DNA of 64,000 nucleotides, from the NCBI GenBank assembly GCA_023264995.1, contig JAHFUR010000005.1, forward strand, positions 91,156 to 155,155, read 5' to 3'. Source of the stretch: Acidimicrobiia bacterium. Its GTDB lineage: Bacteria > Actinomycetota > Acidimicrobiia > Acidimicrobiales > AC-14. The notes below the pieces were generated by a model, which saw only the letters and a list, made by a program, of their open reading frames with translations, was not told the DNA's origin and ran no database searches. The stretch's first letter is position 1. Each line of letters opens with the position of its first letter. Shown piece after piece: positions 19,039 through 27,599 of this stretch. The translations under genes were made by a program, and so were the position numbers.

Positions 19039-19967
19039 GCCCGGGCTCGACCGCTGTCGAGGTGGAGGTCGGTGGCCGGCAGCTCAGCCTGTCCAACCTC
19101 GACAAGGTGCTGTACCCCGGCGCCGGCTACACCAAGGGCCAGGTGATCGACTACTACACCCGCATCGCGCCGGCGCTGCTCCCCCACCTCCACCAGCGGG
19201 CCCTGACCCTCAAGCGCTACCCCAACGGCGTCGACGGCCAGTTCTTCTACGAGAAGAACTGCCCCAAGCACCGGCCCCCGTGGGTGGAAACCCTCCCGGT
19301 GTGGAGCGCCCGCACCAAGGCCGACGTGAACTACTGCCTCATCGACGAGCTGGCCGGCCTGGTGTGGGTGGCCAACCTGGCCTCGCTCGAACTGCACACG
19401 TCGCTCGCCCACGCCCGCGACGTCCAGCGCCCGTCGATGGTGGTCTTCGACCTCGACCCCGGCCCGCCGGCCACCGCCGTCGAGTGCGGCCAGGTGGCCC
19501 TGTGGCTGCGCGAGGTGCTCGACGGCCTCGGCCTGCAGGCCTTCCCGAAGACGTCGGGCTCCAAGGGCCTCCAGATCTACGTGCCCTTGAACACGCCGGC
19601 CACCTACAACGACACGAAGCCCTTCGCCCACGCCCTGGCCAAGCTGCTGGAGAAGCAGCACCCCAACGAGGTGCTGTCGGTGATGGCCAAGGACCTGCGT
19701 ACCGGCAAGGTCTTCATCGACTGGAGCCAGAACGACGACTCCAAGACCACCATCTGCGTCTACTCGCTGCGCGCCCGGCCCCGCCCCACTGTCTCCACGC
19801 CGGTGACGTGGCAGGAGGTGGAGCGCGCCGTGGCCAGCGGCGACCCCGACGACCTGGTGTTCGAGGCCGGCGACGTGCTGGCCCGGGTCACGGCCGACGG
19901 CGACCTCTTCGCCCCCCTGAACGAGCTGGAACAGGTCCTGCCCACGTCGCCCCCCTCGAACTGGTGA
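19035..19967 (+). CDS. LigD-type primase-polymerase domain protein (NHEJ polymerase, stand-alone)
   Basis: LSNLDKVLYPGAGYTKGQVIDYYTRIAPALLPHL...VVFDLDPG...KTSGSKGLQIYVPL; GTG start overlaps the Ku stop. Confidence 0.93.
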   Translation: MSPGSTAVEVEVGGRQLSLSNLDKVLYPGAGYTKGQVIDYYTRIAPALLPHLHQRALTLKRYPNGVDGQFFYEKNCPKHRPPWVETLPVWSARTKADVNYCLIDELAGLVWVANLASLELHTSLAHARDVQRPSMVVFDLDPGPPATAVECGQVALWLREVLDGLGLQAFPKTSGSKGLQIYVPLNTPATYNDTKPFAHALAKLLEKQHPNEVLSVMAKDLRTGKVFIDWSQNDDSKTTICVYSLRARPRPTVSTPVTWQEVERAVASGDPDDLVFEAGDVLARVTADGDLFAPLNELEQVLPTSPPSNW

Positions 19968-20006
19968 CGGATCTGGGGGCGCCGGCCGCCGTTTACGTCA
20001 CCAGTT
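19959..20006. repeat. 48-bp palindrome-ended element, right copy (inverted relative to 17031-17078)
   Basis: AACTGGTGACGGATCTGGGGGCG...CGTCACCAGTT; overlaps the last codons (N W stop) of the polymerase gene. Confidence 0.85.
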
Positions 20007-20015
20007 CGGCAGTGG

Positions 20016-20879
20016 TCACGGAGACTGAGCCGGCCTGAAGGTGGAGTCGACCCCCAGCAGGCGGGGCCGGGTGACGGCGCGCGCCCCCCGCATCAGCCCG
20101 AAGATGGCCGCCACCCAGGCGAACAGGCCGACCCACAGGCCGGCGTTGCCGGCGCCGAGCAGGCCGCCGGTGGACTGGGCGTAGGAGATCATGATCAGCG
20201 GCAGGGTCACCAGCCCCGAGGCCTGCTGGGCCGCCGCCGCGCTCTTGACCCGAGCCGACAGGCGCAGCACCACCGACAGGGTGATGGCCAGGAACGGCGG
20301 GACCACCCAGAGCATGAGCACCCACCAGGCCGACGTTGGAAAGAACCAGCCGCCCACGTGGGGCCCGACGATGAGGTTGACGGCCAGCGAGTAGCACCCG
20401 AACCCGATGAGGGTGGTCAGGTAGCCGGGCACCAGGCTGGCGATGAGCTTGCCCAGGTAGATCTCCCGCTCCGACGCCGGCGAGTGGGCCAGGAACTCGC
20501 CCGTGCCCTTCTCCTTCTCCCCCACCAGGGCGTTGGCCCCGACGGCGGTCGAGATGGTCATGGGCACGATGACGGCCATGGGGGCGAACAGGTAGACGGC
20601 CAGGGCGTAGCTGGTGCGGTCGGCCTCGGTCGTGCCCCGGATGGCGTGCTGGGCCGTCTGGGGCAGCAGGTCGAGGGCGGCGGACACGTTCTTGACCGTC
20701 CCCACGTTGCCCAGGTTGGTGATCGTCAGCAGCAGGAACGTGGGGATGATCACGAAGAACAGGGCGGCCAGCACCAGCATCGGCGCCCAGAAGTCGGGGC
20801 TGTGGCCGAGCTGGCGGAGGTCGTTGCGGGCGACGGCCCACATGCGGCTGCGGTCCATACGGCGGTGACCGCGCCTCAT
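20016..20879 (-). CDS. ABC-2 type transporter permease
   Basis: Frame MRRGHRRMDRSRMWAVARNDLRQLGHSPDFWAPMLVLAALFFVIIPTF...VGEKEKGTGEFLAHSPASEREIYLGKL. Confidence 0.88.
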   Translation of the reverse strand: MRRGHRRMDRSRMWAVARNDLRQLGHSPDFWAPMLVLAALFFVIIPTFLLLTITNLGNVGTVKNVSAALDLLPQTAQHAIRGTTEADRTSYALAVYLFAPMAVIVPMTISTAVGANALVGEKEKGTGEFLAHSPASEREIYLGKLIASLVPGYLTTLIGFGCYSLAVNLIVGPHVGGWFFPTSAWWVLMLWVVPPFLAITLSVVLRLSARVKSAAAAQQASGLVTLPLIMISYAQSTGGLLGAGNAGLWVGLFAWVAAIFGLMRGARAVTRPRLLGVDSTFRPAQSP

Positions 20880-21838
20880 CGGTTCCTCACCCGCAGGTAG
20901 AGCTCTTCCAGCGACCGGGCATGCGGCGTCACCTGGGTGAGCCGCACGCCGGCGGCGGTGAGGGCGGCCACCAACCCCGGCACCCGGGCCAGGTCGTCGA
21001 GGTCGACGTTCGCCCCGCCGGCGTCTCGGGCGTAGGCGACCACGCCGTCGAGGCCGGCCAGCACATCGAGCCCGGCAGCGTCGACCGCGCCGAAACGCAC
21101 CGACGGCCGGGGCCAGAAGCGGTGGATCAGCTCGTCGGTGGCGCCGGCCAGGATGTCGGTGCCGTCCTCCATCATCACGACCTGGTCGGCCAGGCCCTCG
21201 GCCTCGAGCAGGAGGTGGGTCGACATGACCACCGTCGTCCCGCCGGCGGCCATCTCCCGGACCAGCCCCAGCACGGCGTGCGACGACTCGGGGTCGAGGC
21301 CCGACGTCGGCTCGTCGAGGAGGAGCAGGTCCGGCCCGTGCAGGACGGCCCGGGCCAGGGCCAGGCGGGTCTTCATACCGGTCGAGTAGCCGCTCACCCG
21401 CAGGTCGAGCGACCGGTCGATCCCGAACCGGGCCGCGGCCGCCTCGATCGGCGCGTCCCGGCCCAGCCCGAACAGCTCGGCCGCGAAGCGCAGGTTGTCC
21501 CGCCCGGTCAGGCGGTCGTACAGGGCGGGCTTGGCCGCCACCACGCCGCAGCGCCGGCGGACGTCCTCGCCGTCTCGGCCCCCGGGGTCCGACCCGAACA
21601 CCCGGGCCGTGCCGACGTGGGGCACCAGGGCCCCGGTCACCACCCGCAGGGCGGTGGTCTTGCCGGCGCCGTTCGGGCCGACGAGGACGGTGATCGACCC
21701 GGCCGGCACCGCCAGGTCGAGGTCGTGGAGGCCGGTGCCGGCCGAGAAGCTGAAGCCCACGCCGGCCAGGTCGACGACGGCCGGCGGCCCGGCGGCGGGG
21801 GCCGCGGCCTGCTCCGAGAACGTGGTGTCGATGGTCAT
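20876..21838 (-). CDS. ABC transporter ATP-binding protein
   Basis: GPNGAGKTTALRVVTG; VSGYSTGMKTRLALARAVLHGPDLLLLDEPTSGLDPES. Confidence 0.95.
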   Translation of the reverse strand: MTIDTTFSEQAAAPAAGPPAVVDLAGVGFSFSAGTGLHDLDLAVPAGSITVLVGPNGAGKTTALRVVTGALVPHVGTARVFGSDPGGRDGEDVRRRCGVVAAKPALYDRLTGRDNLRFAAELFGLGRDAPIEAAAARFGIDRSLDLRVSGYSTGMKTRLALARAVLHGPDLLLLDEPTSGLDPESSHAVLGLVREMAAGGTTVVMSTHLLLEAEGLADQVVMMEDGTDILAGATDELIHRFWPRPSVRFGAVDAAGLDVLAGLDGVVAYARDAGGANVDLDDLARVPGLVAALTAAGVRLTQVTPHARSLEELYLRVRNR

Positions 21839-21882
21839 GAGGCGCCCGCGTCCTCATCGACACGAACGCCCCGCGCCTTGAG

Positions 21883-22524
21883 TTAGACCAGCCGGCGGTC
21901 GGTGGCCCACCGGCTGAGCTGGTGGCGGTTGGTGAGCTGGAGCTTGCGCAGGACGGCCGACGCGTGGGTCTCCACCGTCTTGATCGAGATGGCCAGCTGG
22001 CGGGCGATCTCCTTGTACGAGTAGCCGCGGGCCAGCAGGCGCAGCACCTCCTTCTCCCGCACGGTGAGCTGGTCGAGCTCGGGGTCGACCGGGCCGCGGT
22101 AATCAGCGGCGAAGGCGTCGAGCACGAAGCCGGCCAGGCGGGGCGAGAACACGGCGTCACCCTCGGCCACCCGGCGCACGGCCTCGACCAGCTCGGGGCC
22201 CGAGATCGTCTTGGTGACGTACCCCCGGGCGCCGGCCCGGATGACGGCGATGACGTCCTCGGAGGCGTCCGACACCGACAGGGCCAGGAACTTCACCTCG
22301 GGGTGGGTGAGGCCCACGGCCTCGATGACGGCCCGGCCGCCGCCGCCGGGCATGTGGACGTCGAGCAGGACCACGTCGGGCACCCGCTCGCCGATCATCT
22401 CGATGGCGGCGTCGACCTCCGACGCCTCGCCCACCACCTCCACGGAGTCGCCCAGCTCGGCCCGCACACCGGACAGCACGAGGGCGTGGTCGTCGACCAA
22501 GAAGACCCGGGGCCGCGCCGTCAT
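21883..22524 (-). CDS. NarL/LuxR-family response regulator
   Basis: RVFLVDDHALVLSGVRAEL...DVVLLDVHMPGGGG...LTVREKEVLRLLARGYSYKEIARQLAISIKTVETHASAVLRKL. Confidence 0.95.
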   Translation of the reverse strand: MTARPRVFLVDDHALVLSGVRAELGDSVEVVGEASEVDAAIEMIGERVPDVVLLDVHMPGGGGRAVIEAVGLTHPEVKFLALSVSDASEDVIAVIRAGARGYVTKTISGPELVEAVRRVAEGDAVFSPRLAGFVLDAFAADYRGPVDPELDQLTVREKEVLRLLARGYSYKEIARQLAISIKTVETHASAVLRKLQLTNRHQLSRWATDRRLV

Positions 22525-23336
22525 CGAGGCATGACCAGCTCGACCTCGGTGCCCGAGCCGGGTTCGCTGTGCACGGTGGCCTTGCCGCCGTGGCGGTCCA
22601 TGCGCCCGACGATGGAGTCGGCGATGCCCCGGCGGTGGCGGGGGACCTTCTCGAGGTCGAAGCCGGTGCCCCGGTCGCGCACGTAGACGGTCACCTGGTG
22701 GGGTTCCACCTCCAGGTAGGCCGACACGGTAGGTGCGCCCGAATGGCGGGCGGCGTTGGCCAGTGCTTCCCGGCTCGACAGGACCAGGGCGATCAGGCGG
22801 TCGTCGACCGGGCAGTCACCCACCTCGACGGCCTCCACGGCCACGTCGTGCAGGTACTCGATCTCGTCCCGCACCCGTTCCAGCGACGCGGCCAGGCTGT
22901 CGCCCGGGTTGACCTCCGGCGCGCCGTACAGCCAGTTGCGCAACGCCCGCTCCTGCGAGCGGGCCAGGGTGCTGACCTTGCGGGCGTCGGTGGCGTTGCG
23001 CTGGATCAGGGCCAGGGTCTGCAGCACCGAGTCGTGGATGTGGGCGGCCACCTCGGCCCGCTCCTGGGTGCGGATGCGCTCCTGGCGCTCGATGCCGAGG
23101 TCGTGGGTCAGCCGCCACCACCAGGGCCCGAACACCATGACCAGGCCGACGGCGATGGCCGCGGAGGCCAGGATGCCGGCGCTGGGCGACTCCACGCTTG
23201 GCGTCGTGATGAAGAACACGGCCACGCCGGTGACGACCAGCGTTGCACCGAGCGCCACCTGTGCCAGCGCGGCAGCCACGCCGGCCAGCATTCGCCGGTC
23301 GGCGTCACGGACCACCCGAGCGGGCGACGGCGCCAC
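22521..23336 (-). CDS. NarX/DegS-type sensor histidine kinase
   Basis: AEVAAHIHDSVLQTLALIQRNA...REALANAARHSGAPTVS...VRDRGTGFDLEKVPRHRRGIADSIVGRM; GTG start assigned at 23336. Confidence 0.88.
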   Translation of the reverse strand: MAPSPARVVRDADRRMLAGVAAALAQVALGATLVVTGVAVFFITTPSVESPSAGILASAAIAVGLVMVFGPWWWRLTHDLGIERQERIRTQERAEVAAHIHDSVLQTLALIQRNATDARKVSTLARSQERALRNWLYGAPEVNPGDSLAASLERVRDEIEYLHDVAVEAVEVGDCPVDDRLIALVLSSREALANAARHSGAPTVSAYLEVEPHQVTVYVRDRGTGFDLEKVPRHRRGIADSIVGRMDRHGGKATVHSEPGSGTEVELVMPR

Positions 23337-23382
23337 CCCTGCATGATCCCATGCATGGGCGCCGGCCGGTACGGTCGGCCCC

Positions 23383-24516
23383 ATGGAGCAGGACGAGGCC
23401 CGCCGGCTGGTCGTCGAGCGGGGCCTGGCCGGCGCCGCGTTCGGGCACCTCACCGAAGCGGTCATGGGGCTCCCGTTCGAAGCACTGGGGCCGGTCAAGA
23501 CGCTCCTCAAGCGCTTCCTGTCGGCCGGCCCGTGGTCGGAGGCCGACGACGACGCCCTGGCCCTGGCCGTCGGCGCCGGCGACGGTTGGTGGGAGCGCGA
23601 CCTCGACGCCGGCGTGCCGCTGCGCTTCGGGTGGGCCGGCGGGCGCTTCCAGGTGTCGCTCGGCCCCCGGTCGCCGGCCGGCGAGCCGGTCGCAGCCCTC
23701 GACGCCAGCTTCGACGGACCGGTCGTCCCCGAAGCCACACCCAACCCCCGCACCATCCGGTTCGGCTTCAGCCACCCCGTGCAGGACGGGCCCAGCCGCT
23801 GGTACGAGTCGGCGGCAGCCGCCGGCGACGACCCCCGGGTGTCCCGCCTCTTCGCCGACTTCGACCGGGTGGCCAACGTGCTGGTCGGCCCCGACTTCGT
23901 CGCCGTCGGCCTGCGCCGGCCCGACGATTGGGAGCCGCTGCTCGCCCCCGTCCTGGCCGTGGTCACCGAGGAGTTCGCCGACCCCGACGACGAGAGCGGC
24001 CGACCGGCTCCCTCCGCCGGCGGGGGGCCGGCGTGGCTGGGCGGCGCCGGGCCGGCGCCCACGATGGGCGACGGGCGGCGGCTCACCCGCCTCGAGCAGG
24101 CGTGGCAGGAGCTGGGCTCCCTCCGGCCCGCCGTCCCGACCGACCTGGCCACGCTGCTCGCCGCCGCCGGCGGCGCCGACCCGGCCCACCGCCAGGTGGC
24201 GGCCAACCTGCTCCGCGAGGCCGAGCCGGCGACCGCCCTTGAGCAGTGGGCTCGGCTCGTCGTCGACCCGGTCCGGGCGGTGCGCCGGGCGGCGGTCGAC
24301 GCCATGGTCGACGCCGGCCGCCCCGAGCTGCGCCCCCTGCTGGAAGACGCCCTCGGCGACGCCGACGCCTGGGTGCGCTGGAAGGCCCTGCGCGGCCTGG
24401 CCGAGCTGGGGCCGGCGCCCAGCCGGGCGGCCATCGTCGCCCACGCCGACGATCCCGACTTCCGGGTCCGCCTGGAAGCCGCCGCCGCCCTCCGCGCTGC
24501 GGCCGAGGCGCCGTGA
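23383..24516 (+). CDS. CvfC-like protein: Nfu/NifU N-terminal scaffold-type domain plus C-terminal HEAT repeats
   Basis: PEATPNPRTIRFGFSHPVQDG...RLFADFDRVANVLVGPDFVAVGLRRPDDWEPLLAPVLAVVTEEF resembles Nfu_N; HEAT units VRAVRRAAVDAMVDAGRPELRPLLEDALGDADAWVRWKALRGLAELG. Confidence 0.75.
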   Translation: MEQDEARRLVVERGLAGAAFGHLTEAVMGLPFEALGPVKTLLKRFLSAGPWSEADDDALALAVGAGDGWWERDLDAGVPLRFGWAGGRFQVSLGPRSPAGEPVAALDASFDGPVVPEATPNPRTIRFGFSHPVQDGPSRWYESAAAAGDDPRVSRLFADFDRVANVLVGPDFVAVGLRRPDDWEPLLAPVLAVVTEEFADPDDESGRPAPSAGGGPAWLGGAGPAPTMGDGRRLTRLEQAWQELGSLRPAVPTDLATLLAAAGGADPAHRQVAANLLREAEPATALEQWARLVVDPVRAVRRAAVDAMVDAGRPELRPLLEDALGDADAWVRWKALRGLAELGPAPSRAAIVAHADDPDFRVRLEAAAALRAAAEAP

Positions 24517-26138
24517 CCCAGTCGCTCCAGTCCCGCCTGCACGGCGCCGACGCCGGCTACGCCCCCGCCCGCGAGCCCACGATCGCCGACCCGGTGGCCT
24601 TCCTGCGCCGGCTGGCGTCGAGCGGCCGGTTCCACCGTGACGGCGGCCTCGGCCGCATCTACCACCCGGGCAGCGTGTCGCTTCGCGAGAACGCGCCGGC
24701 CGACAGCCTGCACATCGTCGTCCACGGCGACCACATCTCGGCCCACGTCGACCGCGTCTCGCCCCTCGACGCCCGGCCCGACGCCCCGACGAGGTACTCC
24801 GTCTCCCGGGCCGCCCTTCACAACGTGGTCGGCGCGGCCCAGGACCTCGTGCGCCTGCTGCGGGGCCGCAAGGGCGACCATCGGTCGCACCTCGACTGCC
24901 GGTGGGTCTGGCAGGGCGTCCAGCCGGCGCCCGACCCCACCCACCTGCTGGAACCGTCGGCATGGAGCGTGCACATCGAGGCCCGGGTGGAAGGGGTGCT
25001 CGACGACGCCCGGCTGGGCAAGGCGCTGGCCACGGTGCTCGGCCCCCGGCCCCCCGGGCACGACGCCGTCACCGTGGCCGACTGCCCCGACGACGCGTCG
25101 CTCGACCGGGCCCGCGCCGACCTCCTGTCCGAGCCGCTGGCCGTGACCGCGTGGCCGCCGCTGCGGGCGTGCGTCGCCCACCACCCCGCCGGCGACACCC
25201 TCCTCCTCAACGTCAACCACGGCGCCGCCGACGCCTTCGGCGCAGTGCGGGCCCTCCAGTCGCTGGCCGCGGCCTACGCCGGCGACGACGCCGCCGGCCC
25301 CCTCGACTTCCTGGCCAGCCGCGACCTACCCGTGCGGCCGGCGTCGGCCCCGGTGTCGGCGCTGGAGGCGTGGTACCGGACCGCCGTCGAGCGGGTACGC
25401 GACCTGCTGGCCAACCCGGCCCGACTGGCCCCCGAGCAGCCCGACGACCTCCCCGGCTACGGCTTCCACTTCGTGGCCCTCTCGGTGGCCGACACCCGGC
25501 GGGTGGCCAACATCCACCGCCAGGGCACGGCCCGCAACGTGCTGCTGGCCGGCCTCCACCTGGCCATCGGCGAGTGGAACCTCGACCACGGCACGCCCGG
25601 CCGGCGCATCGGGGTGCTCGTGCCCGTCGACCTGCGCCCGCCCGAATGGGCCGACGACCTGGTGGGGAACTTCTCGGTGACGGCCCGGGTGTCGACCAGC
25701 CGGCGCCACCGCTCGGGGGCACGGGCCGCGCTGAAGGCCATCACCGCCCAGAAGACCCGCAACAAGCGTTTCCGCACCGGCGTGGCCCTGCTGGCCGCCC
25801 TGGAACGCAACGGCCTGCTCCCGCTGTGGGCCAAGCAGTCCCTGGTGGTCCTCCAGCCCCTGACCCGCAACCGGGAGGTCGACACCGCCCTGCTGGCCAA
25901 CGCCGGCTGGCTGGTCGACGCCCCATCGTTCGGGCCCGACGCCGGCGAGACCACCGATGTGTGGTTTTCCCTGCCCGCCCGGATGCCGCAGAGCCTGTGC
26001 ATCGGCGCCGTCACCGTGGCCGGGCGCCTGCACCTGACCTTCCGCTACCCCCGCCGCCTGTTCGGCGCCGACGCCGCCCGCCGCTTCGCCGACAGCTACG
26101 TGCAGCACATCCTGGCCGTGGCCGAGCGGCGCTGGTAG
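24513..26138 (+). CDS. Condensation/WS-DGAT-like acyltransferase superfamily protein (HxxxD)
   Basis: LLLNVNHGAADAFGAVRALQSLAAAY (HxxxD-type motif); GVLVPVDLRPPEWADDLVGNFSVTARVST; GTGA overlap with the upstream gene. Confidence 0.65.
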   Translation: MTQSLQSRLHGADAGYAPAREPTIADPVAFLRRLASSGRFHRDGGLGRIYHPGSVSLRENAPADSLHIVVHGDHISAHVDRVSPLDARPDAPTRYSVSRAALHNVVGAAQDLVRLLRGRKGDHRSHLDCRWVWQGVQPAPDPTHLLEPSAWSVHIEARVEGVLDDARLGKALATVLGPRPPGHDAVTVADCPDDASLDRARADLLSEPLAVTAWPPLRACVAHHPAGDTLLLNVNHGAADAFGAVRALQSLAAAYAGDDAAGPLDFLASRDLPVRPASAPVSALEAWYRTAVERVRDLLANPARLAPEQPDDLPGYGFHFVALSVADTRRVANIHRQGTARNVLLAGLHLAIGEWNLDHGTPGRRIGVLVPVDLRPPEWADDLVGNFSVTARVSTSRRHRSGARAALKAITAQKTRNKRFRTGVALLAALERNGLLPLWAKQSLVVLQPLTRNREVDTALLANAGWLVDAPSFGPDAGETTDVWFSLPARMPQSLCIGAVTVAGRLHLTFRYPRRLFGADAARRFADSYVQHILAVAERRW

Positions 26139-26211
26139 TGGGTCAGTCGTTGTCGATCACGTAATCGTCGGGCTCGGCCAGCACGACCCGTTCGCCCGTC
26201 CCCGCTGCCTT

Positions 26212-26775
26212 CTACTCCACGCCCAAGTCGAAGGTACCGCCCGTGCGCCAGTAGAACCCGTCCCGGCGCTCGAACAGCTCCTCCTCCACCATGTAGCGGC
26301 GGAGGGCGGCGTAGTCGGGGTGGAACCGGCCGATGGTGTAGTTCACCTGCTCCTCGGGGTAGATCCGGCCCGGCTCGAACTGCCCGGCCAGGAAGTCCAG
26401 CACCACCAGCCGCTTGGTGCGGTTCGCCGGGATGTGGCTGAGCTTCCCGTCCACCAGGTAGTGCCGCAGGACGTTGGCCTGGTCGGCCGTCGCCCCCAGC
26501 TCCTCAGGCCGCGGCTGCGGCCGGGCCGATGCCGCCCGCTGCGCCGCCTCCTTGAACCGTTCCGTCGCCACGCGGAGGTGACCCTCGGCCATGGTTTCCA
26601 GCAGCCCGCCCCGCAGCAGGCGCTCGAGGGCCTTCCGGACCGTCTTGAGGTCGAGCCCGGTGGCGCCGGCGACGGCCTGGTCCGACGTGGCGCCGAGGAC
26701 GACGGCGCTGACCACCTTCAGCCGGCTCTCCTCGGCCAGCAGGCCGACGAGCGCTTCGGGGCCGGCGTCGCTCAT
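26212..26775 (-). CDS. DUF2087-containing winged-helix protein
   Basis: N-terminal HTH ATSDQAVAGATGLDLKTVRKALERLLRGGLLE; C-terminal KLSHIPANRTKRLVVLDFLAGQFEPGRIYPEEQVNYTIGRFHPDYAALRRYMVEEELFERRDGFYWR (DUF2087). Confidence 0.85.
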   Translation of the reverse strand: MSDAGPEALVGLLAEESRLKVVSAVVLGATSDQAVAGATGLDLKTVRKALERLLRGGLLETMAEGHLRVATERFKEAAQRAASARPQPRPEELGATADQANVLRHYLVDGKLSHIPANRTKRLVVLDFLAGQFEPGRIYPEEQVNYTIGRFHPDYAALRRYMVEEELFERRDGFYWRTGGTFDLGVE

Positions 26776-26783
26776 GGCCGAAC

Positions 26784-26897
26784 GGTAGCGCCGGCCGGCG
26801 GGTACAGGTTGATGACCACCAGGCCGGCGTTGGCGGCGACGGCCAGGAGGTTGCCGTGAATGGCGATGCTGCTGGCTCCCGACCGGAGCGAGATGCG
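26784..26897 (-). pseudogene. Possible decayed coding remnant (beta-propeller-like)
   Basis: Minus-strand translation ISLRSGASSIAIHGNLLAVAANAGLVVINLYPPAGAT, with no intact ORF around it. Confidence 0.25.
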
Positions 26898-27037
26898 GGC
26901 CCTGTGGCTAGCGGTCGTCGTGTCCACAGCCGAACGGTGACATCAGTCGACCCGTCGCTCGAGGCCAGCGGCGACGGCTGAGGAGCGCCGGCGCTAGCGT
27001 TTGGCCTGTTCGGCGGTCATGACAAGGGGGAATCGGC

Positions 27038-27529
27038 GTGCCCAACCCGGGACAACCCACCATCGGCCTCGGCGCCAGCGGCGACGCCGTCCGGCGAGCC
27101 CAGCGTGCCCTCCGCCGCACCCCGAACCTCGGGCTGACGGTCGACGGGCAGTTCGGCTCGCTGACCGAGGCCGCGGTGAAGGGCTTCCAGACCGGCGCCG
27201 GCCTCGTCGCCGACGGCATCGTCGGCCCGCTCACCTGGGACGCCCTCCCCAACGGCGGCCCCATGCCGACCCTGGCCGAGGGGTCGCACGGCCTGGTCGT
27301 CGCCCGCCTCCAGAACGTGCTCACCAACGGCGCCGGCGGGCAGTGGCCGGCGCCCGGCCCCATCGACGAGCACTTCGGGCCGCTCACCAAGGCCGCGGTC
27401 GAGGGGTTCCAGGCCTGGGCCGGCGTGGCCGCCGACGGGGTCGTCGGCGACCAGACGTGGGCCGCGTCACTTCACGCCTTGAGCGCCACCTTGGAGTCGA
27501 CCGTCGGGCTCGATTTCGCCTCGACCTGA
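27038..27529 (+). CDS. Protein with two peptidoglycan-binding (PG_binding_1) repeats
   Basis: Two units: GDAVRRAQRALR...TVDGQFGSLTEAAVKGFQTGAGLVADGIVGPLTWDAL and HGLVVARLQNVL...IDEHFGPLTKAAVEGFQAWAGVAADGVVGDQTWAA. Confidence 0.85.
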   Translation: MPNPGQPTIGLGASGDAVRRAQRALRRTPNLGLTVDGQFGSLTEAAVKGFQTGAGLVADGIVGPLTWDALPNGGPMPTLAEGSHGLVVARLQNVLTNGAGGQWPAPGPIDEHFGPLTKAAVEGFQAWAGVAADGVVGDQTWAASLHALSATLESTVGLDFAST

Positions 27530-27533
27530 TCCG

Positions 27534-27579
27534 AGTGTGGGCGATTCGCGCTGAAATAGCGGTCCGAATCGCCCACACT
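27534..27579 (+). repeat. 46-bp hairpin element copy A (15-bp stem, 16-nt loop)
   Basis: AGTGTGGGCGATTCG-CGCTGAAATAGCGGTC-CGAATCGCCCACACT, perfect stem; between convergent genes. Confidence 0.85.
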
Positions 27580-27599
27580 GGGCCGCGATCTGGTGCCGG

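Noticed and set aside
20016-22160. 714-aa ORF joining permease and an ATPase-region shadow frame
   Set aside because: Permease starts at 20879; the ATPase is in a different frame (20876-21838).
22521-25220. 899-aa minus-strand ORF as a single long kinase
   Set aside because: Only the C-terminal 271 codons (22521-23336) look like a histidine kinase; the upstream part is antisense to the CvfC-like and acyltransferase-like genes.
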